Below the pieces are notes generated by a model. The model worked only from the letters and a program-made list of their open reading frames with translations, was not told where the DNA came from and did not search any database. DNA of 64,000 nucleotides, taken from Clostridium_AD sp050717515 (GTDB taxonomy: Bacteria > Bacillota > Clostridia > Clostridiales > Clostridiaceae). Position 1 is the stretch's first letter, and every line of letters starts with the position of its first letter. Positions 8,600 through 16,984 of this stretch are shown in pieces. Location: positions 62,001 to 126,000 of the forward strand of contig NZ_JBOITL010000007.1 in NCBI RefSeq assembly GCF_050717515.1. The letters are read 5' to 3'. Position numbers and translations under genes: made by a program.

Positions 8600-8626
8600 A
8601 ATTTAAGTAAACCAAAGGAGGAAATT

Positions 8627-9127
8627 ATGGAAAAATGTATGCCTAGAAATGGGAAAGAAGGATTGATTTACGGGGGTGTTATATGTGCATTGACTTGCAT
8701 ATTCATGGCTACTATGAATATTTCTATTAACATGGGTGGAGTGTCAAGAGAAGCTATAGTTACATCATTAAAAGCATTTCCATTAGTCTTTATAATTGCA
8801 ATGATACTTGAAACTTTTATTGTGGGGAAGATAGCGGGTAAACTAGTGAATGTTTTTAGTTCCCCATCAGATAGTTTAAATGCTCATATTCTGTTTAGGA
8901 CATTTTTTACCGTTATTGGTATGTCTATTATTATGACAAATGTGGGAGGAATTTTAGCAAGTGGTTTCAGTATGGAAGTCATTAAAGAGTTCCCACTTAT
9001 CTGGCCACGCAACTTTTGTGTAGTTATATTTTTGGAACTGCTTATTGTACAGCCTATTGCAAGAACTGTGATGAGAATAATGCATGACAAAAATGAAAAT
9101 GATTTAGATGGTAGGTTAGGTGCATAA
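8627..9127 (+). CDS. DUF2798 family membrane protein
   Basis: A 166-residue integral membrane protein with four hydrophobic segments arranged as two similar halves: GLIYGGVICALTCIFMATMN...LVFIIAMILETFIVG and LFRTFFTVIGMSIIMTNV...VVIFLELLIVQPIAR. The MPRNGKEG opening and the duplicated pair of helices are typical of DUF2798 proteins, whose function is unknown. AAAGGAGG lies five bases before the ATG. Expression may depend on the terminator-like hairpin just upstream. Confidence 0.72.
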   Translation: MEKCMPRNGKEGLIYGGVICALTCIFMATMNISINMGGVSREAIVTSLKAFPLVFIIAMILETFIVGKIAGKLVNVFSSPSDSLNAHILFRTFFTVIGMSIIMTNVGGILASGFSMEVIKEFPLIWPRNFCVVIFLELLIVQPIARTVMRIMHDKNENDLDGRLGA

Positions 9128-9203
9128 AAACAAAAATGTTTTGAGCAATGAACAATCTTCATAAGGGGCTTAATGTTGAGTTTTTTATGCGTTCATGACG
9201 CCA

Positions 9204-9233
9204 AGTAATTCTAAAATTTATTTTAGAATTACT
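9204..9233. repeat. Perfect 14-bp palindrome in a gene-free stretch
   Basis: AGTAATTCTAAAAT, TT, ATTTTAGAATTACT. It sits within 9128-9474, a 347-bp gap, and is flanked by short TGCGT/ACGCA arms (near 9188-9192 and 9248-9252) that nest around it. There is no T-run on either side. It could be a structured RNA end, a small MITE remnant or a protein site. The rest of the gap shows nothing I can name. Confidence 0.5.
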
Positions 9234-9474
9234 AAGGTTTGTTCAGACGCATTTTACGCAATATATACTTTTATTAGCATAATTCACCATTTAAAATGTA
9301 TAGTTGCCCTGTATAAATCCTCATTAATTAATAGCAATAAAATTAATTATACATAAACATGTATTTTCACAAAATAATCTTACAGGCTTACTTTTTATTT
9401 ATACTTTGCATATAATTACATTTTCTGCACAACAATTCTGATAACATGTAAGTATAATTTTAAAAAGAGGTGGT

Positions 9475-9846
9475 ATGATTTTGCACAAATTTAAAAAATC
9501 AAGTTTAGTAATTATAATTATTTCTATTTCAGCTATTTTATTTTTATCAAACTTAGGATTAAATAAATATTATTATTCAAAATTCACTCCTTCCAAATGG
9601 GTTCGATATGAAAAGAAAAGAATTTTAATGGTAGACAACCTGTTAAAAAATAACAAGCTAAAAGAAAAAAATAAAGAAGATATATTAACTTTATTAGGCA
9701 AGCCAACTAAATCAGAAAAGACAAGCAATTCAATTATGTATTACCTAGGATCTGAAAGAAGTTTAATTAGTGTAGATAGTGAATCTCTTTTCATTTATTT
9801 TGATGAAAAAGAAAAATGCATTAAATCCGAAATAATTATAGATTAG
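9475..9846 (+). CDS. Membrane-anchored protein with SmpA/OmlA-like fold pattern
   Basis: A 123-residue protein with one N-terminal membrane segment (SLVIIIISISAILFLSNLGL) and a small outer domain. The outer part contains KEDILTLLGKPTKSEK followed by a YYLG strand, which resembles the helix-turn-GxP motif of the SmpA/OmlA/BamE fold found in many small Gram-positive lipoprotein-like proteins. No lipobox cysteine is present, so it is more likely membrane-anchored than lipidated. The start is preceded by AGAGGTGG. No functional partner is evident. Confidence 0.6.
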   Translation: MILHKFKKSSLVIIIISISAILFLSNLGLNKYYYSKFTPSKWVRYEKKRILMVDNLLKNNKLKEKNKEDILTLLGKPTKSEKTSNSIMYYLGSERSLISVDSESLFIYFDEKEKCIKSEIIID

Positions 9847-9996
9847 CTATTACGAGTACAACGGTAAATAAGAACTAAACCGCTAAAAACGTTGGCATAC
9901 CAGTGATAACTATGTAAATCATATTATAACTCACATAAAATCCACTTCCTTTAGTCTTTTATTGTAGAAATCAAAAATAAGGGAGTGTTGTTATTT

Positions 9997-10071
9997 ATGT
10001 GTGAATTAAGACAAAGACTGAAAATATATTGTAAAAAGTACGAAGCAAAAAAGACTATAAATGCGGAATAG
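9997..10071 (+). CDS. Possible 24-residue peptide gene
   Basis: An ORF of 24 codons starting MCELRQRLKIYCKKYEAKK with GGGAG ten bases upstream, ending 9 bases before the next gene. It is basic and could be a leader peptide coupled to the gene at 10081. The evidence is only the ribosome binding site and position. Confidence 0.25.
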   Translation: MCELRQRLKIYCKKYEAKKTINAE

Positions 10072-10080
10072 AGGGAAAGT

Positions 10081-10761
10081 ATGAAAAATGTTTTTATAAA
10101 TAAAGACTTACAAGGAAAAGAACTTAATGAGTTATTATTATTTGTTGGTGGGAAAATCAATAAACTGTCTTTATCAAGGTACTATTTTGGTAACCTTACA
10201 CAAGAAGAATTCAATCAAATGCAGTCTGAAGATAAACCATTAATTCTTGCGCAGGATAAACAAAGACGACTAGACTATAATGAAAACATTAATGGATATA
10301 GAGACCTAATAAATGATTACTGTGACACAGAAATGGATGGGGAAGAATTTTTAAATCATATTCTTAACCAAGAGATAGAGTTTTGTACTTCATTAGGATA
10401 TGAGGAGTTCCAATTAGAAAATGAAGAGTTCCAAAATGAAAAATATGAGCATTTTAATGGAAATACAGAAGATTTTTTATACAAAAAATTTACACGAGTA
10501 ACCCCTGCATCTAGGGGACCCTTGTTTGAAATGTGTTATTTTATAATAGGTGATATATTTAGAAATTTAATGTTAAATATGAGTAAGTTATTTGTATATC
10601 CTCACCAAATTGAAGGTACTGAGTTTGAAGACTTAACCTTTTACAAAGAAGAAAGGATAATATTAGCAATTTGTGCTCATGAGGGTTTTGCACGTATGAA
10701 TTTAGAAAATGACGAATACGAAGAATTCGCAAAATTAAACATTTTACACGGAGTAAAATAA
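10081..10761 (+). CDS. Protein of unknown function, acidic
   Basis: I do not recognise this 226-residue protein. It is soluble and rich in Glu, Asp, Phe and Tyr, with no signal peptide or membrane segment. A repeated element is visible as EEFQLENEEFQNEKYEHF near residues 111-130. The C-terminal half has conserved-looking segments (RVTPASRGPLFEMCYFIIGD and CAHEGFARMN). GAGGG precedes the ATG. It is convergent with the nad operon. Confidence 0.6.
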   Translation: MKNVFINKDLQGKELNELLLFVGGKINKLSLSRYYFGNLTQEEFNQMQSEDKPLILAQDKQRRLDYNENINGYRDLINDYCDTEMDGEEFLNHILNQEIEFCTSLGYEEFQLENEEFQNEKYEHFNGNTEDFLYKKFTRVTPASRGPLFEMCYFIIGDIFRNLMLNMSKLFVYPHQIEGTEFEDLTFYKEERIILAICAHEGFARMNLENDEYEEFAKLNILHGVK

Positions 10762-10834
10762 TAACAAACTACATATTTTTATGACAGAACTAACAACTTC
10801 TATAAGTGATTATACTTTTAGTAAATGGTTAATG

Positions 10835-10878
10835 TTTTTTTAAACTCCTATTTCAAATGATATAGGAGTTTAAAAAAA
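10835..10878. terminator. Symmetric 17-bp inverted repeat between convergent genes
   Basis: TTTTTTTAAACTCCTAT, ten-base loop, ATAGGAGTTTAAAAAAA. The core AAACTCCTAT stem is framed by T7 and A7 so the structure is the same on both strands. It lies between the gene at 10081 and nadC and probably ends both transcripts, though neither strand has a clean T-run after the stem. Confidence 0.5.
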
Positions 10879-10945
10879 TATTTGTTCTAAATTTTAAAAC
10901 CAACTTGATTGGATTCTTAAAGTTGTAACTAGCTTGTCATTATTT

Positions 10946-11782
10946 TTAACTATTAACCAAGTTTTTCATACTCAAATCTAAAACCCTAAAAGAGTGAGTC
11001 AACGCACCTACAGAAATATAGTCAACTCCGCTACTAGCTACTTCTAAAATATTATCTAATGTTACATTTCCAGATGCCTCAATTAGAGCTTTTTTATTAA
11101 TTATCTCTACGGCTTTTTTCATAGTAATAGCATCCATATTATCTAGCATTATAATATCTGCACCAACTTCTAAAGCCTCATTAATTTGCTCCAATGTTTC
11201 AACTTCAACTTCGATTTTTTTAACAAAGGAAACATTCTGGCGTATAATACTAACTGCCGCTTTTATTCCGCCTGCCGCACTTATATGATTTTCTTTTATT
11301 AATACACTATCAGATAAATTGTATCTATGGTTACAGCCTCCACCCATTTTTACAGCATACTTTTCAAATATCCTCATATTAGGCGTAGTTTTTCTTGTAT
11401 CCAAAATCTTCACTGTGCTGCCTTTTAATTTATCTACATAAGTTTTAGTTAATGTGGCAATTCCACTCATTCTTCCAAGAAAGTTTAATGCAGTTCTTTC
11501 TCCTGTCAATATGTGCTTTGTTTTTCCCCTTAGTTTTGCAATACACTGCCCCTGACTTACTAAATCTCCATCACTTTTAAAAAACTCTATATTAACCTCT
11601 CCCAGTATTTTAAAAACCCTCTCGAATACAGGAAGCCCAGCAATTACTCCATTTTCTTTAGCTATTAAATCAATACTACAATTACACTCATCACTTATAA
11701 TAAATTCCGTTGTAATATCATTTTGAGGTACATCTTCTTTTATTGCCTCTATAATAATATCATCAATAATTAACCAATTCAT
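10946..11782 (-). CDS. nadC: Nicotinate-nucleotide pyrophosphorylase (carboxylating)
   Basis: Quinolinate phosphoribosyltransferase, third step of de novo NAD synthesis: quinolinate plus PRPP gives nicotinate mononucleotide, CO2 and PPi. The 278-residue length is normal. Visible family segments are TGERTALNFLGRMSGIATLT, KILDTRKTTPNMR, KMGGGCNHRYNLSD and the C-terminal IEASGNVTLDNI...GVDYISVGALTHS. It overlaps the end of nadB by 20 bases, indicating translational coupling. It is the last gene of nadA-nadB-nadC. Confidence 0.96.
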   Translation of the reverse strand: MNWLIIDDIIIEAIKEDVPQNDITTEFIISDECNCSIDLIAKENGVIAGLPVFERVFKILGEVNIEFFKSDGDLVSQGQCIAKLRGKTKHILTGERTALNFLGRMSGIATLTKTYVDKLKGSTVKILDTRKTTPNMRIFEKYAVKMGGGCNHRYNLSDSVLIKENHISAAGGIKAAVSIIRQNVSFVKKIEVEVETLEQINEALEVGADIIMLDNMDAITMKKAVEIINKKALIEASGNVTLDNILEVASSGVDYISVGALTHSFRVLDLSMKNLVNS

Positions 11783-13064
11783 TCCTTATACCCTCTCCCA
11801 TTTTCTTGAATTTATCTACAACTATAGTTTTATTAATTTCACTATAATCTTTGATCTTATTTAAATCATTCAAATCTTCATAGTTTAAAATGGCAATACT
11901 ATCAATTGACTTATTTATAAATTCTGAAGCTCTTCTAGAAAAAACCAAAGCCTCCAATAAGGAATTACTTGCTAGTCTATTTGCTCCATGTACTCCCGTG
12001 CAGCTCACCTCACCGCAGGCAAATAAATTCTCCATGGATGTTCTAGAACTTAAGTCAACAGCAATTCCGCCCATGTGATAGTGTTGTACTGGCGTTACTG
12101 GAATTTTATTTTTTGTAATATCTATACCCCTTTGCAAACAGTGATTATAAATACTTGGGAATCTATTAGTTATATAATCCTTGCCTTTAAATGAAATGTC
12201 TAAAAACACAAAAGGCATACTACTCTTTTTTTCTTCTCCATAGATTGCCTTAGCAACTACATCTCTTGGTAGTAGTTCGTCTACAAATCTTCTACCATAT
12301 TCATTTAGTAGTTTGGCACCCTCACCTCTTAGTGACTCAGATATAAGGAATTTCTCACAATTTAAATTATCATCATATAGTGCAGTTGGATGAAATTGCA
12401 CGTAGTCTAAATCAGAGGTTTTAATCTTATGTCGCAAAGCAATAGCTATTCCATCCCCTGTTAAACTTCTTCTGTTGGTTGAATTTTTAAAGAGACCTCC
12501 AATACCACCTGTTGCAAAAACAGTTGCCTTAGAATAGATATTCATTCTTTTTTCACCTTTAGTTGCAATGCCTCCACAACAAACATTATTTTTAGTAATA
12601 ATATCAACCAAGGTAGTATTTTCTAATATACTCACGTTTTTTTTATTTTTTAAAGCTTCTAACAAGGATAAAAAAAGTTCTTTTCCAGTTTCATCCTTTC
12701 TATGGACAATTCTACTGATGCTATGTGCACCTTCCTTTGTATATTTGAGTTCCCCGTTTTCCCTGTCAAAACTGGTTCCAAACTCTGTTACTTTATTTAT
12801 ATTATCTATGGATTCATATACTAGGGTTTGTACTGCTTTTATGGAGTTTTTAAACTTTCCTGCCTTTAATGTGTCTTGTACAAACAGTTCAAAATCACTT
12901 TCATCTCTAGCCACTGAAATTCCACCTTGAGCTAGGAATGTATTGCATTTATTTACTTCATCTTTAGTTATTAGAAGTACATTTAAGTCTTCTCTTAAAT
13001 TCAATGCAGCATATAAGCCCGCTGCACCAGTTCCAACTATTAGCACATCTACAAAAATATCCAT
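11763..13064 (-). CDS. nadB: L-aspartate oxidase
   Basis: FAD enzyme that oxidises L-aspartate to iminoaspartate for quinolinate synthesis; in anaerobes fumarate is the likely electron acceptor. The N-terminal dinucleotide motif is VLIVGTGAAGLYAA, and later segments include AQGGISVAR, GGIGGLFKNSTN, DYVQFHPTALYD and EVSCTGVHGANRLASNSLLEAL. About 433 residues: it lacks most of the C-terminal helical domain of the 540-residue Escherichia enzyme, as clostridial versions commonly do. A longer frame opens at 13094, but AAGGTGA fits the ATG at 13064, four bases after the nadA stop. Confidence 0.95.
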   Translation of the reverse strand: MDIFVDVLIVGTGAAGLYAALNLREDLNVLLITKDEVNKCNTFLAQGGISVARDESDFELFVQDTLKAGKFKNSIKAVQTLVYESIDNINKVTEFGTSFDRENGELKYTKEGAHSISRIVHRKDETGKELFLSLLEALKNKKNVSILENTTLVDIITKNNVCCGGIATKGEKRMNIYSKATVFATGGIGGLFKNSTNRRSLTGDGIAIALRHKIKTSDLDYVQFHPTALYDDNLNCEKFLISESLRGEGAKLLNEYGRRFVDELLPRDVVAKAIYGEEKKSSMPFVFLDISFKGKDYITNRFPSIYNHCLQRGIDITKNKIPVTPVQHYHMGGIAVDLSSRTSMENLFACGEVSCTGVHGANRLASNSLLEALVFSRRASEFINKSIDSIAILNYEDLNDLNKIKDYSEINKTIVVDKFKKMGEGIRNELVNY

Positions 13065-13068
13065 TAAA

Positions 13069-13977
13069 TCACCTTGCCATTTCATGCATAGCATTTAGAC
13101 ATTTATGTGCTGCGCGTCTTACATCTTCGTCTAAGGTTATTTCATATTGTTTATTTAGAAGACTATTATAAACATTCTCTAAAGTGGTTTTTTTCATACT
13201 TTTACAAATCATAGGTGTCTTCGGTGTTATAAATTGTTTATTAGGATTTTTATTTTTAAGCTCATAAAGTATACCTTCCTCTGTTACAATCATATACTTT
13301 TGGCCCCTGTCCTCACTGGCAAATTTAATTATCTCTCCAGTGCTTCCTATAAAGTCAGCTAGTTTTCTAATTTCTCTATTACATTCAGGATGAACTAAAA
13401 CTTTTATATCTTTATCCGAATTTTTCACTTCAATAATCTCTTTCGCGTTTACAAATTCATGCACACAGCAAAAACCATTCCATAAAATCATGTCCACACC
13501 TTGAGCCTTTTCATTTATATATTCACCTAGATTTTTATCTGGTATAAAAATTATTTCATCCTTATCTAAGTTATTAATTATTTTTAATGCATTTGAAGAA
13601 GTACAACATATATCACTTTCGGCTTTAACTTCTGCTGTTGAATTTATATAACAGATAACCTTTGCCTTTGGATGCTGCTCCTTAAGCTGCCTAACATCTT
13701 CCCCATTAATCATATCTGCCATAGTGCACCCCGCTTCCATATTTGGAAGAAGCACTGTTTTTTCTGGTGAAAGTATTTTTGCACTCTCAGCCATAAACTT
13801 TACCCCACAAAATACTATAGTATTTTCATTACATTCTTTAGCTATTTTACTAAGATAATAAGAATCTCCTACGAAATCAGCTATCTCTTGAATATCATCA
13901 CTCTCATAATAATGCGCTAGAATCAAAGCATTTTTTTCTACTTTCAATTGCTGGATCTTTTCTTTTAACTCTTGCAT
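13069..13977 (-). CDS. nadA: Quinolinate synthase
   Basis: [4Fe-4S] enzyme that condenses iminoaspartate with dihydroxyacetone phosphate to quinolinate. The 302 residues show the family segments LAHYYESDDIQEIADFVGDS, VFCGVKFMAESAKIL, LPNMEAGCTMADM, CYINSTAEVKAESDICCTSS, VHPECNREI and TPKTPMICKSMKKTTLENV; the Cys residues in EAGC, HPEC and MICK are the expected cluster ligands. It leads the nad operon and follows a palindromic operator. AGAGGTG precedes the ATG. Confidence 0.96.
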   Translation of the reverse strand: MQELKEKIQQLKVEKNALILAHYYESDDIQEIADFVGDSYYLSKIAKECNENTIVFCGVKFMAESAKILSPEKTVLLPNMEAGCTMADMINGEDVRQLKEQHPKAKVICYINSTAEVKAESDICCTSSNALKIINNLDKDEIIFIPDKNLGEYINEKAQGVDMILWNGFCCVHEFVNAKEIIEVKNSDKDIKVLVHPECNREIRKLADFIGSTGEIIKFASEDRGQKYMIVTEEGILYELKNKNPNKQFITPKTPMICKSMKKTTLENVYNSLLNKQYEITLDEDVRRAAHKCLNAMHEMAR

Positions 13978-14009
13978 TTATTTATACACCTCTTTATATA
14001 TGCGTATAC

Positions 14010-14025
14010 AGGTGTATATACACCT
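14010..14025 (-). promoter_or_regulatory. Operator-like palindrome before nadA (NiaR-type)
   Basis: AGGTGTATATACACCT is a perfect 16-bp palindrome just downstream of the nadA promoter. Firmicute NAD genes are commonly repressed by NiaR (YrxA) with nicotinate as co-repressor, and its sites contain ACAGGTGTA-like halves, so NiaR is the best candidate. No niaR gene is in the window. Confidence 0.6.
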
Positions 14026-14037
14026 ATATTATATACT

Positions 14038-14066
14038 ATAATAGCATTTGTTTAGTAATATATCAA
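14038..14066 (-). promoter_or_regulatory. Predicted promoter of nadABC
   Basis: Minus strand TTGATA (14061-14066), 17-base spacer, TATTAT (14038-14043). The operator palindrome begins 12 bases after the -10 box, so a bound repressor would overlap the start of transcription. Confidence 0.6.
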
Positions 14067-14080
14067 TATTTATGGGAAAT

Positions 14081-14123
14081 AAAAAAAAGCATACACTATG
14101 ATATTGAAATCACACAGCATGCT
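14081..14123 (-). terminator. Terminator downstream of def
   Basis: Minus strand: AGCAT...TGAT, loop, ATCA...ATGCT followed by eight T residues (14081-14088 on the plus strand are A). It lies about 175 bases after the def stop codon. The remainder of the 13978-14297 gap is the nadA promoter region and AT-rich spacer. Confidence 0.55.
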
Positions 14124-14297
14124 CTTCTTACAGTATTTTTTAACAATATATATTTTTTTTAAGGACATTGTAATTGTTTTCCATGTAAAACGCTAAACAA
14201 TTAATACCTTTTTAGCGTCTATTAGAAATACAAAGGATTCACAGAAGAGTTTATTCTTATATTATACTTGACCTTAAATCATAGACTCCGGACAAAA

Positions 14298-14774
14298 TTA
14301 TTCTTCCTCTTCAGCTAGCTCGTACATTTCCTCAGCTCTAGACATATATAGTATTCCATCTAAATGATCAATTTCGTGACAGAAGGCTCTTGCAAGTAAC
14401 CCCTCCGCTTTATAAGTTACTGGTTTTCCTTTAATATTAATTCCTTCTACTGTAACATTTGTAGGTCTAAAGACTTCACCCTCATGTCCTAAATAACTTA
14501 AACAACCCTCAAAATCCTTTTCATTTCCAGACTTTGATGTTATTTTAGGATTTATAACTATTATTGGTTCTTCTTCTTCCTCTCCTAAATCAATTAAGAT
14601 AACTCTTTTTAGAACACCTATTTGAGGAGCAGCAAGGCCTATTCCATTACCTTCATAAAGCGTATCCATCATATCGTCGATTAAGTTTAGTATTTTACCA
14701 TCTACCTTTTCCACCTTTGCGCATTCTGTATTAAGACGTTTGTCACCATATTGTAAAATTTTTCTAACTGCCAT
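14298..14774 (-). CDS. def: Peptide deformylase
   Basis: Metalloenzyme that removes the formyl group from nascent N-terminal Met. The 158 residues carry all three motifs: GIGLAAPQIG (44-53), EGCLSYLG (C91 metal ligand; the usual EGCLSVP is altered to SYLG) and HEIDH (H133, E134, H137). AAAGGAGA lies six bases before the ATG. It stands alone with its own terminator. The acidic C-terminal tail EEMYELAEEEE is normal for clostridial forms. Confidence 0.95.
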   Translation of the reverse strand: MAVRKILQYGDKRLNTECAKVEKVDGKILNLIDDMMDTLYEGNGIGLAAPQIGVLKRVILIDLGEEEEEPIIVINPKITSKSGNEKDFEGCLSYLGHEGEVFRPTNVTVEGINIKGKPVTYKAEGLLARAFCHEIDHLDGILYMSRAEEMYELAEEEE

Positions 14775-14884
14775 ATGCCTTCTCCTTTACCTTATATTAA
14801 TTGCCTTCAATAGCAATAAAATTTAGTTTATTATATTTTATATTCTAATATAAATAGCTGTATACATCAATATAAATTTTCATC

Positions 14885-14919
14885 AAAAAAAATTAAGGTG
14901 CCCTAAAACACCTTAATTT
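14885..14919 (-). terminator. Terminator of the V-type ATPase operon
   Basis: Minus strand AATTAAGGTG, eight-base loop, CACCTTAATT then T-run; nine bases after the ntpD stop codon. Confidence 0.8.
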
Positions 14920-14927
14920 CGTCACAT

Positions 14928-15599
14928 TTATCCGTTAATTTTTTTTGCTTCTGCTATTCTTTGGGATTCTTCCATCATGCTTTTAACCTTCATAAGTCTA
15001 GTTAAAGCTCCTCTTTCATTTTCGCCAAGCTTCATTTTAATATACTTTATAGTATCTTGGAGTTGAGGTATTATCATATATTCCAAAGCATTAACCGTTC
15101 TTCTAGTTTTTTCAATTTCGTCTGCCATGAGCTGACAAGATTTTTCTACTTCAGCAAGTTCTAAAAGCTTTGGCAGAATTAAATATAGCTTTTCTATAGC
15201 TCCATCAAGTTCTGCTGAAGTACTGGCAAATCCATAAGGATATATACTGCCAGGATCATCTTCTAATTTTCTTTTAAATTTCATTATGGGAACATTAACA
15301 CTCATAAGATTTTTTGTTGCAACTTCTACAGAAATACTTTCTTTTGGGTAGGCAATGGCCTCCTCTAGAAATTCTGAAGACATTAATGCACTTGCCATAA
15401 GAAAATCTTTATAAGAATTTTGCAATTCTTCTTCAACTTTTTTCCTAAGTTCATTGTTATGTTTTATGAGATCAATAAACCTTCTCATAAGTTCATCTTG
15501 TTTATCTTTTAATAATTTATGTCCACGAGTAGCTGTACCTAATCTTTTTTTAAGTTTAGTAAGCTCCATTCTAGTGGGATTGACATTTAACCTTGCCAT
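14928..15599 (-). CDS. ntpD: V-type ATP synthase subunit D
   Basis: Central-stalk rotor subunit of the V/A-type ATPase, equivalent to gamma in F-type enzymes. The 223 residues begin MARLNVNPTRMELTKLKKRL and form two long helices (RGHKLLKDKQDELMRRFIDL at the N side, ALTRLMKVKSMMEESQRIAE at the C side), the coiled coil that turns inside the A3B3 ring. It is the last gene of the nine-gene operon and starts three bases after ntpB. GAGGGTGAG precedes the ATG. Confidence 0.95.
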   Translation of the reverse strand: MARLNVNPTRMELTKLKKRLGTATRGHKLLKDKQDELMRRFIDLIKHNNELRKKVEEELQNSYKDFLMASALMSSEFLEEAIAYPKESISVEVATKNLMSVNVPIMKFKRKLEDDPGSIYPYGFASTSAELDGAIEKLYLILPKLLELAEVEKSCQLMADEIEKTRRTVNALEYMIIPQLQDTIKYIKMKLGENERGALTRLMKVKSMMEESQRIAEAKKING

Positions 15600-15601
15600 G
15601 C

Positions 15602-16984
15602 TTACTCACCCTCTTTTTTAGGTAAATATTTTTCTACGTATTCATCTCTAATCCTCTTAAGTTCATTTCTTGGTAGAATAGATAGAAGCTCCCATCCTAA
15701 ATTTATTGTTTCATCAATAGTTCTATTAGTTTCAAATCCTTGCGCTACATACTGCTTTTCAAAAGCATCTGCAAATATTGCATATTTTTTATCTGCCTCA
15801 GATAAAGCTGACTCTCCTAATATAACTGCTAACTCTTTTGCTTGCTTACCTTGAGCATATGCAGCAAATAATTGATTCATTGTATCCGCATGATCTTCGC
15901 GTGTTTTGCCTTTACCTATACCCTTATCTTTAAGTCTTGATAATGAAGGTAGAACATCTATTGGAGGCATAATTCCTTTTTTATAAAGTTCTCTGCTTAA
16001 AATAATTTGTCCTTCAGTTATATATCCTGTCAGATCTGGGATCGGATGAGTTATATCATCTTCTGGCATTGTAAGTATAGGAATTTGAGTTATTGAACCT
16101 TCAAGTCCTTTAATTCTTCCTGCTCTTTCATATAAGGTAGAAAGGTCAGTATAAAGATATCCTGGATATCCACGTCTACCTGGAACTTCTTTTCTTGCAG
16201 CTGAAACTTCACGTAGTGCCTCACAGTAATTAGTAATATCAGTCATAATTACAAGAACATGATATCCCTTTTCATAAGCAAGATATTCAGCTGTAGTAAG
16301 TGCCATTCTAGGTGTAGCTATTCTCTCAATTGCTGGATCATTTGCAAGATTCATAAATAATACAGTCCTATCAATAGCACCAGTATTCGTAAAATCATCT
16401 ACGAAAAATTGTGCTTCTTGAAAAGTTATTCCTATAGCTGCAAATACAACAACAAATTTTGAATCTGAATTTACTACCTTAGCTTGCCTTGCTATTTGAG
16501 CCGCAAGTTGCGCATGAGGAAGCCCTGATCCAGAAAATACTGGTAATTTTTGCCCTCTAACAAGTGTATTAAGTCCATCAATAGCTGAAATACCTGTTTG
16601 AATAAACTCTGAGGGATAATCTCTTGCCACTGGGTTCAGTGCTTCTCCATTAATGTCCAGTCTCTTATCAGGGATAATTTTTGGTCCGCCATCTTTAGGC
16701 CTTCCAAGACCATCAAAGACTCTTCCAAGCATATCTTCTGAAACACCAAGTTCCAGTGGTCTACCTAAGAATTTAGCCTTACTACCTTTTAAGTTAATCC
16801 CTGCAGAACTTTCAAATAACTGAACCATTGCTTTATCTTCATTTATTTCAAGTACTTTTCCGCTACGAATTTCACCATTTTGTAGCTCTATTTCTACTAG
16901 TTCATCATATCTAACGCCTTCAACTTTCTCTACAACCATTAGTGGTCCTACAACTTCTGTTATGGTTTTGTATTCTTTAATCAC
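15602..16984 (-). CDS. ntpB: V-type ATP synthase subunit B
   Basis: Non-catalytic regulatory subunit of the A3B3 head, 460 residues. It shares the ATPase fold but has no Walker A lysine motif: the P-loop position reads PVFSGSGLPHAQLAAQI, as expected for B. Other segments are DITNYCEALREVSAAR and GRRGYPGYLYTDL, the latter contributing the arginine finger side of the interface. A frame opens at a TTG at 16990, but GGAGGAG is placed for the GTG at 16984, which overlaps the ntpA stop by eight bases. The product directly follows subunit A in the operon. Confidence 0.95.
   Translation of the reverse strand: MIKEYKTITEVVGPLMVVEKVEGVRYDELVEIELQNGEIRSGKVLEINEDKAMVQLFESSAGINLKGSKAKFLGRPLELGVSEDMLGRVFDGLGRPKDGGPKIIPDKRLDINGEALNPVARDYPSEFIQTGISAIDGLNTLVRGQKLPVFSGSGLPHAQLAAQIARQAKVVNSDSKFVVVFAAIGITFQEAQFFVDDFTNTGAIDRTVLFMNLANDPAIERIATPRMALTTAEYLAYEKGYHVLVIMTDITNYCEALREVSAARKEVPGRRGYPGYLYTDLSTLYERAGRIKGLEGSITQIPILTMPEDDITHPIPDLTGYITEGQIILSRELYKKGIMPPIDVLPSLSRLKDKGIGKGKTREDHADTMNQLFAAYAQGKQAKELAVILGESALSEADKKYAIFADAFEKQYVAQGFETNRTIDETINLGWELLSILPRNELKRIRDEYVEKYLPKKEGE

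Noticed and set aside
12568..12930. 120-codon frame antisense to nadB
   Set aside because: Shadow of nadB; no ribosome binding site or recognisable product.
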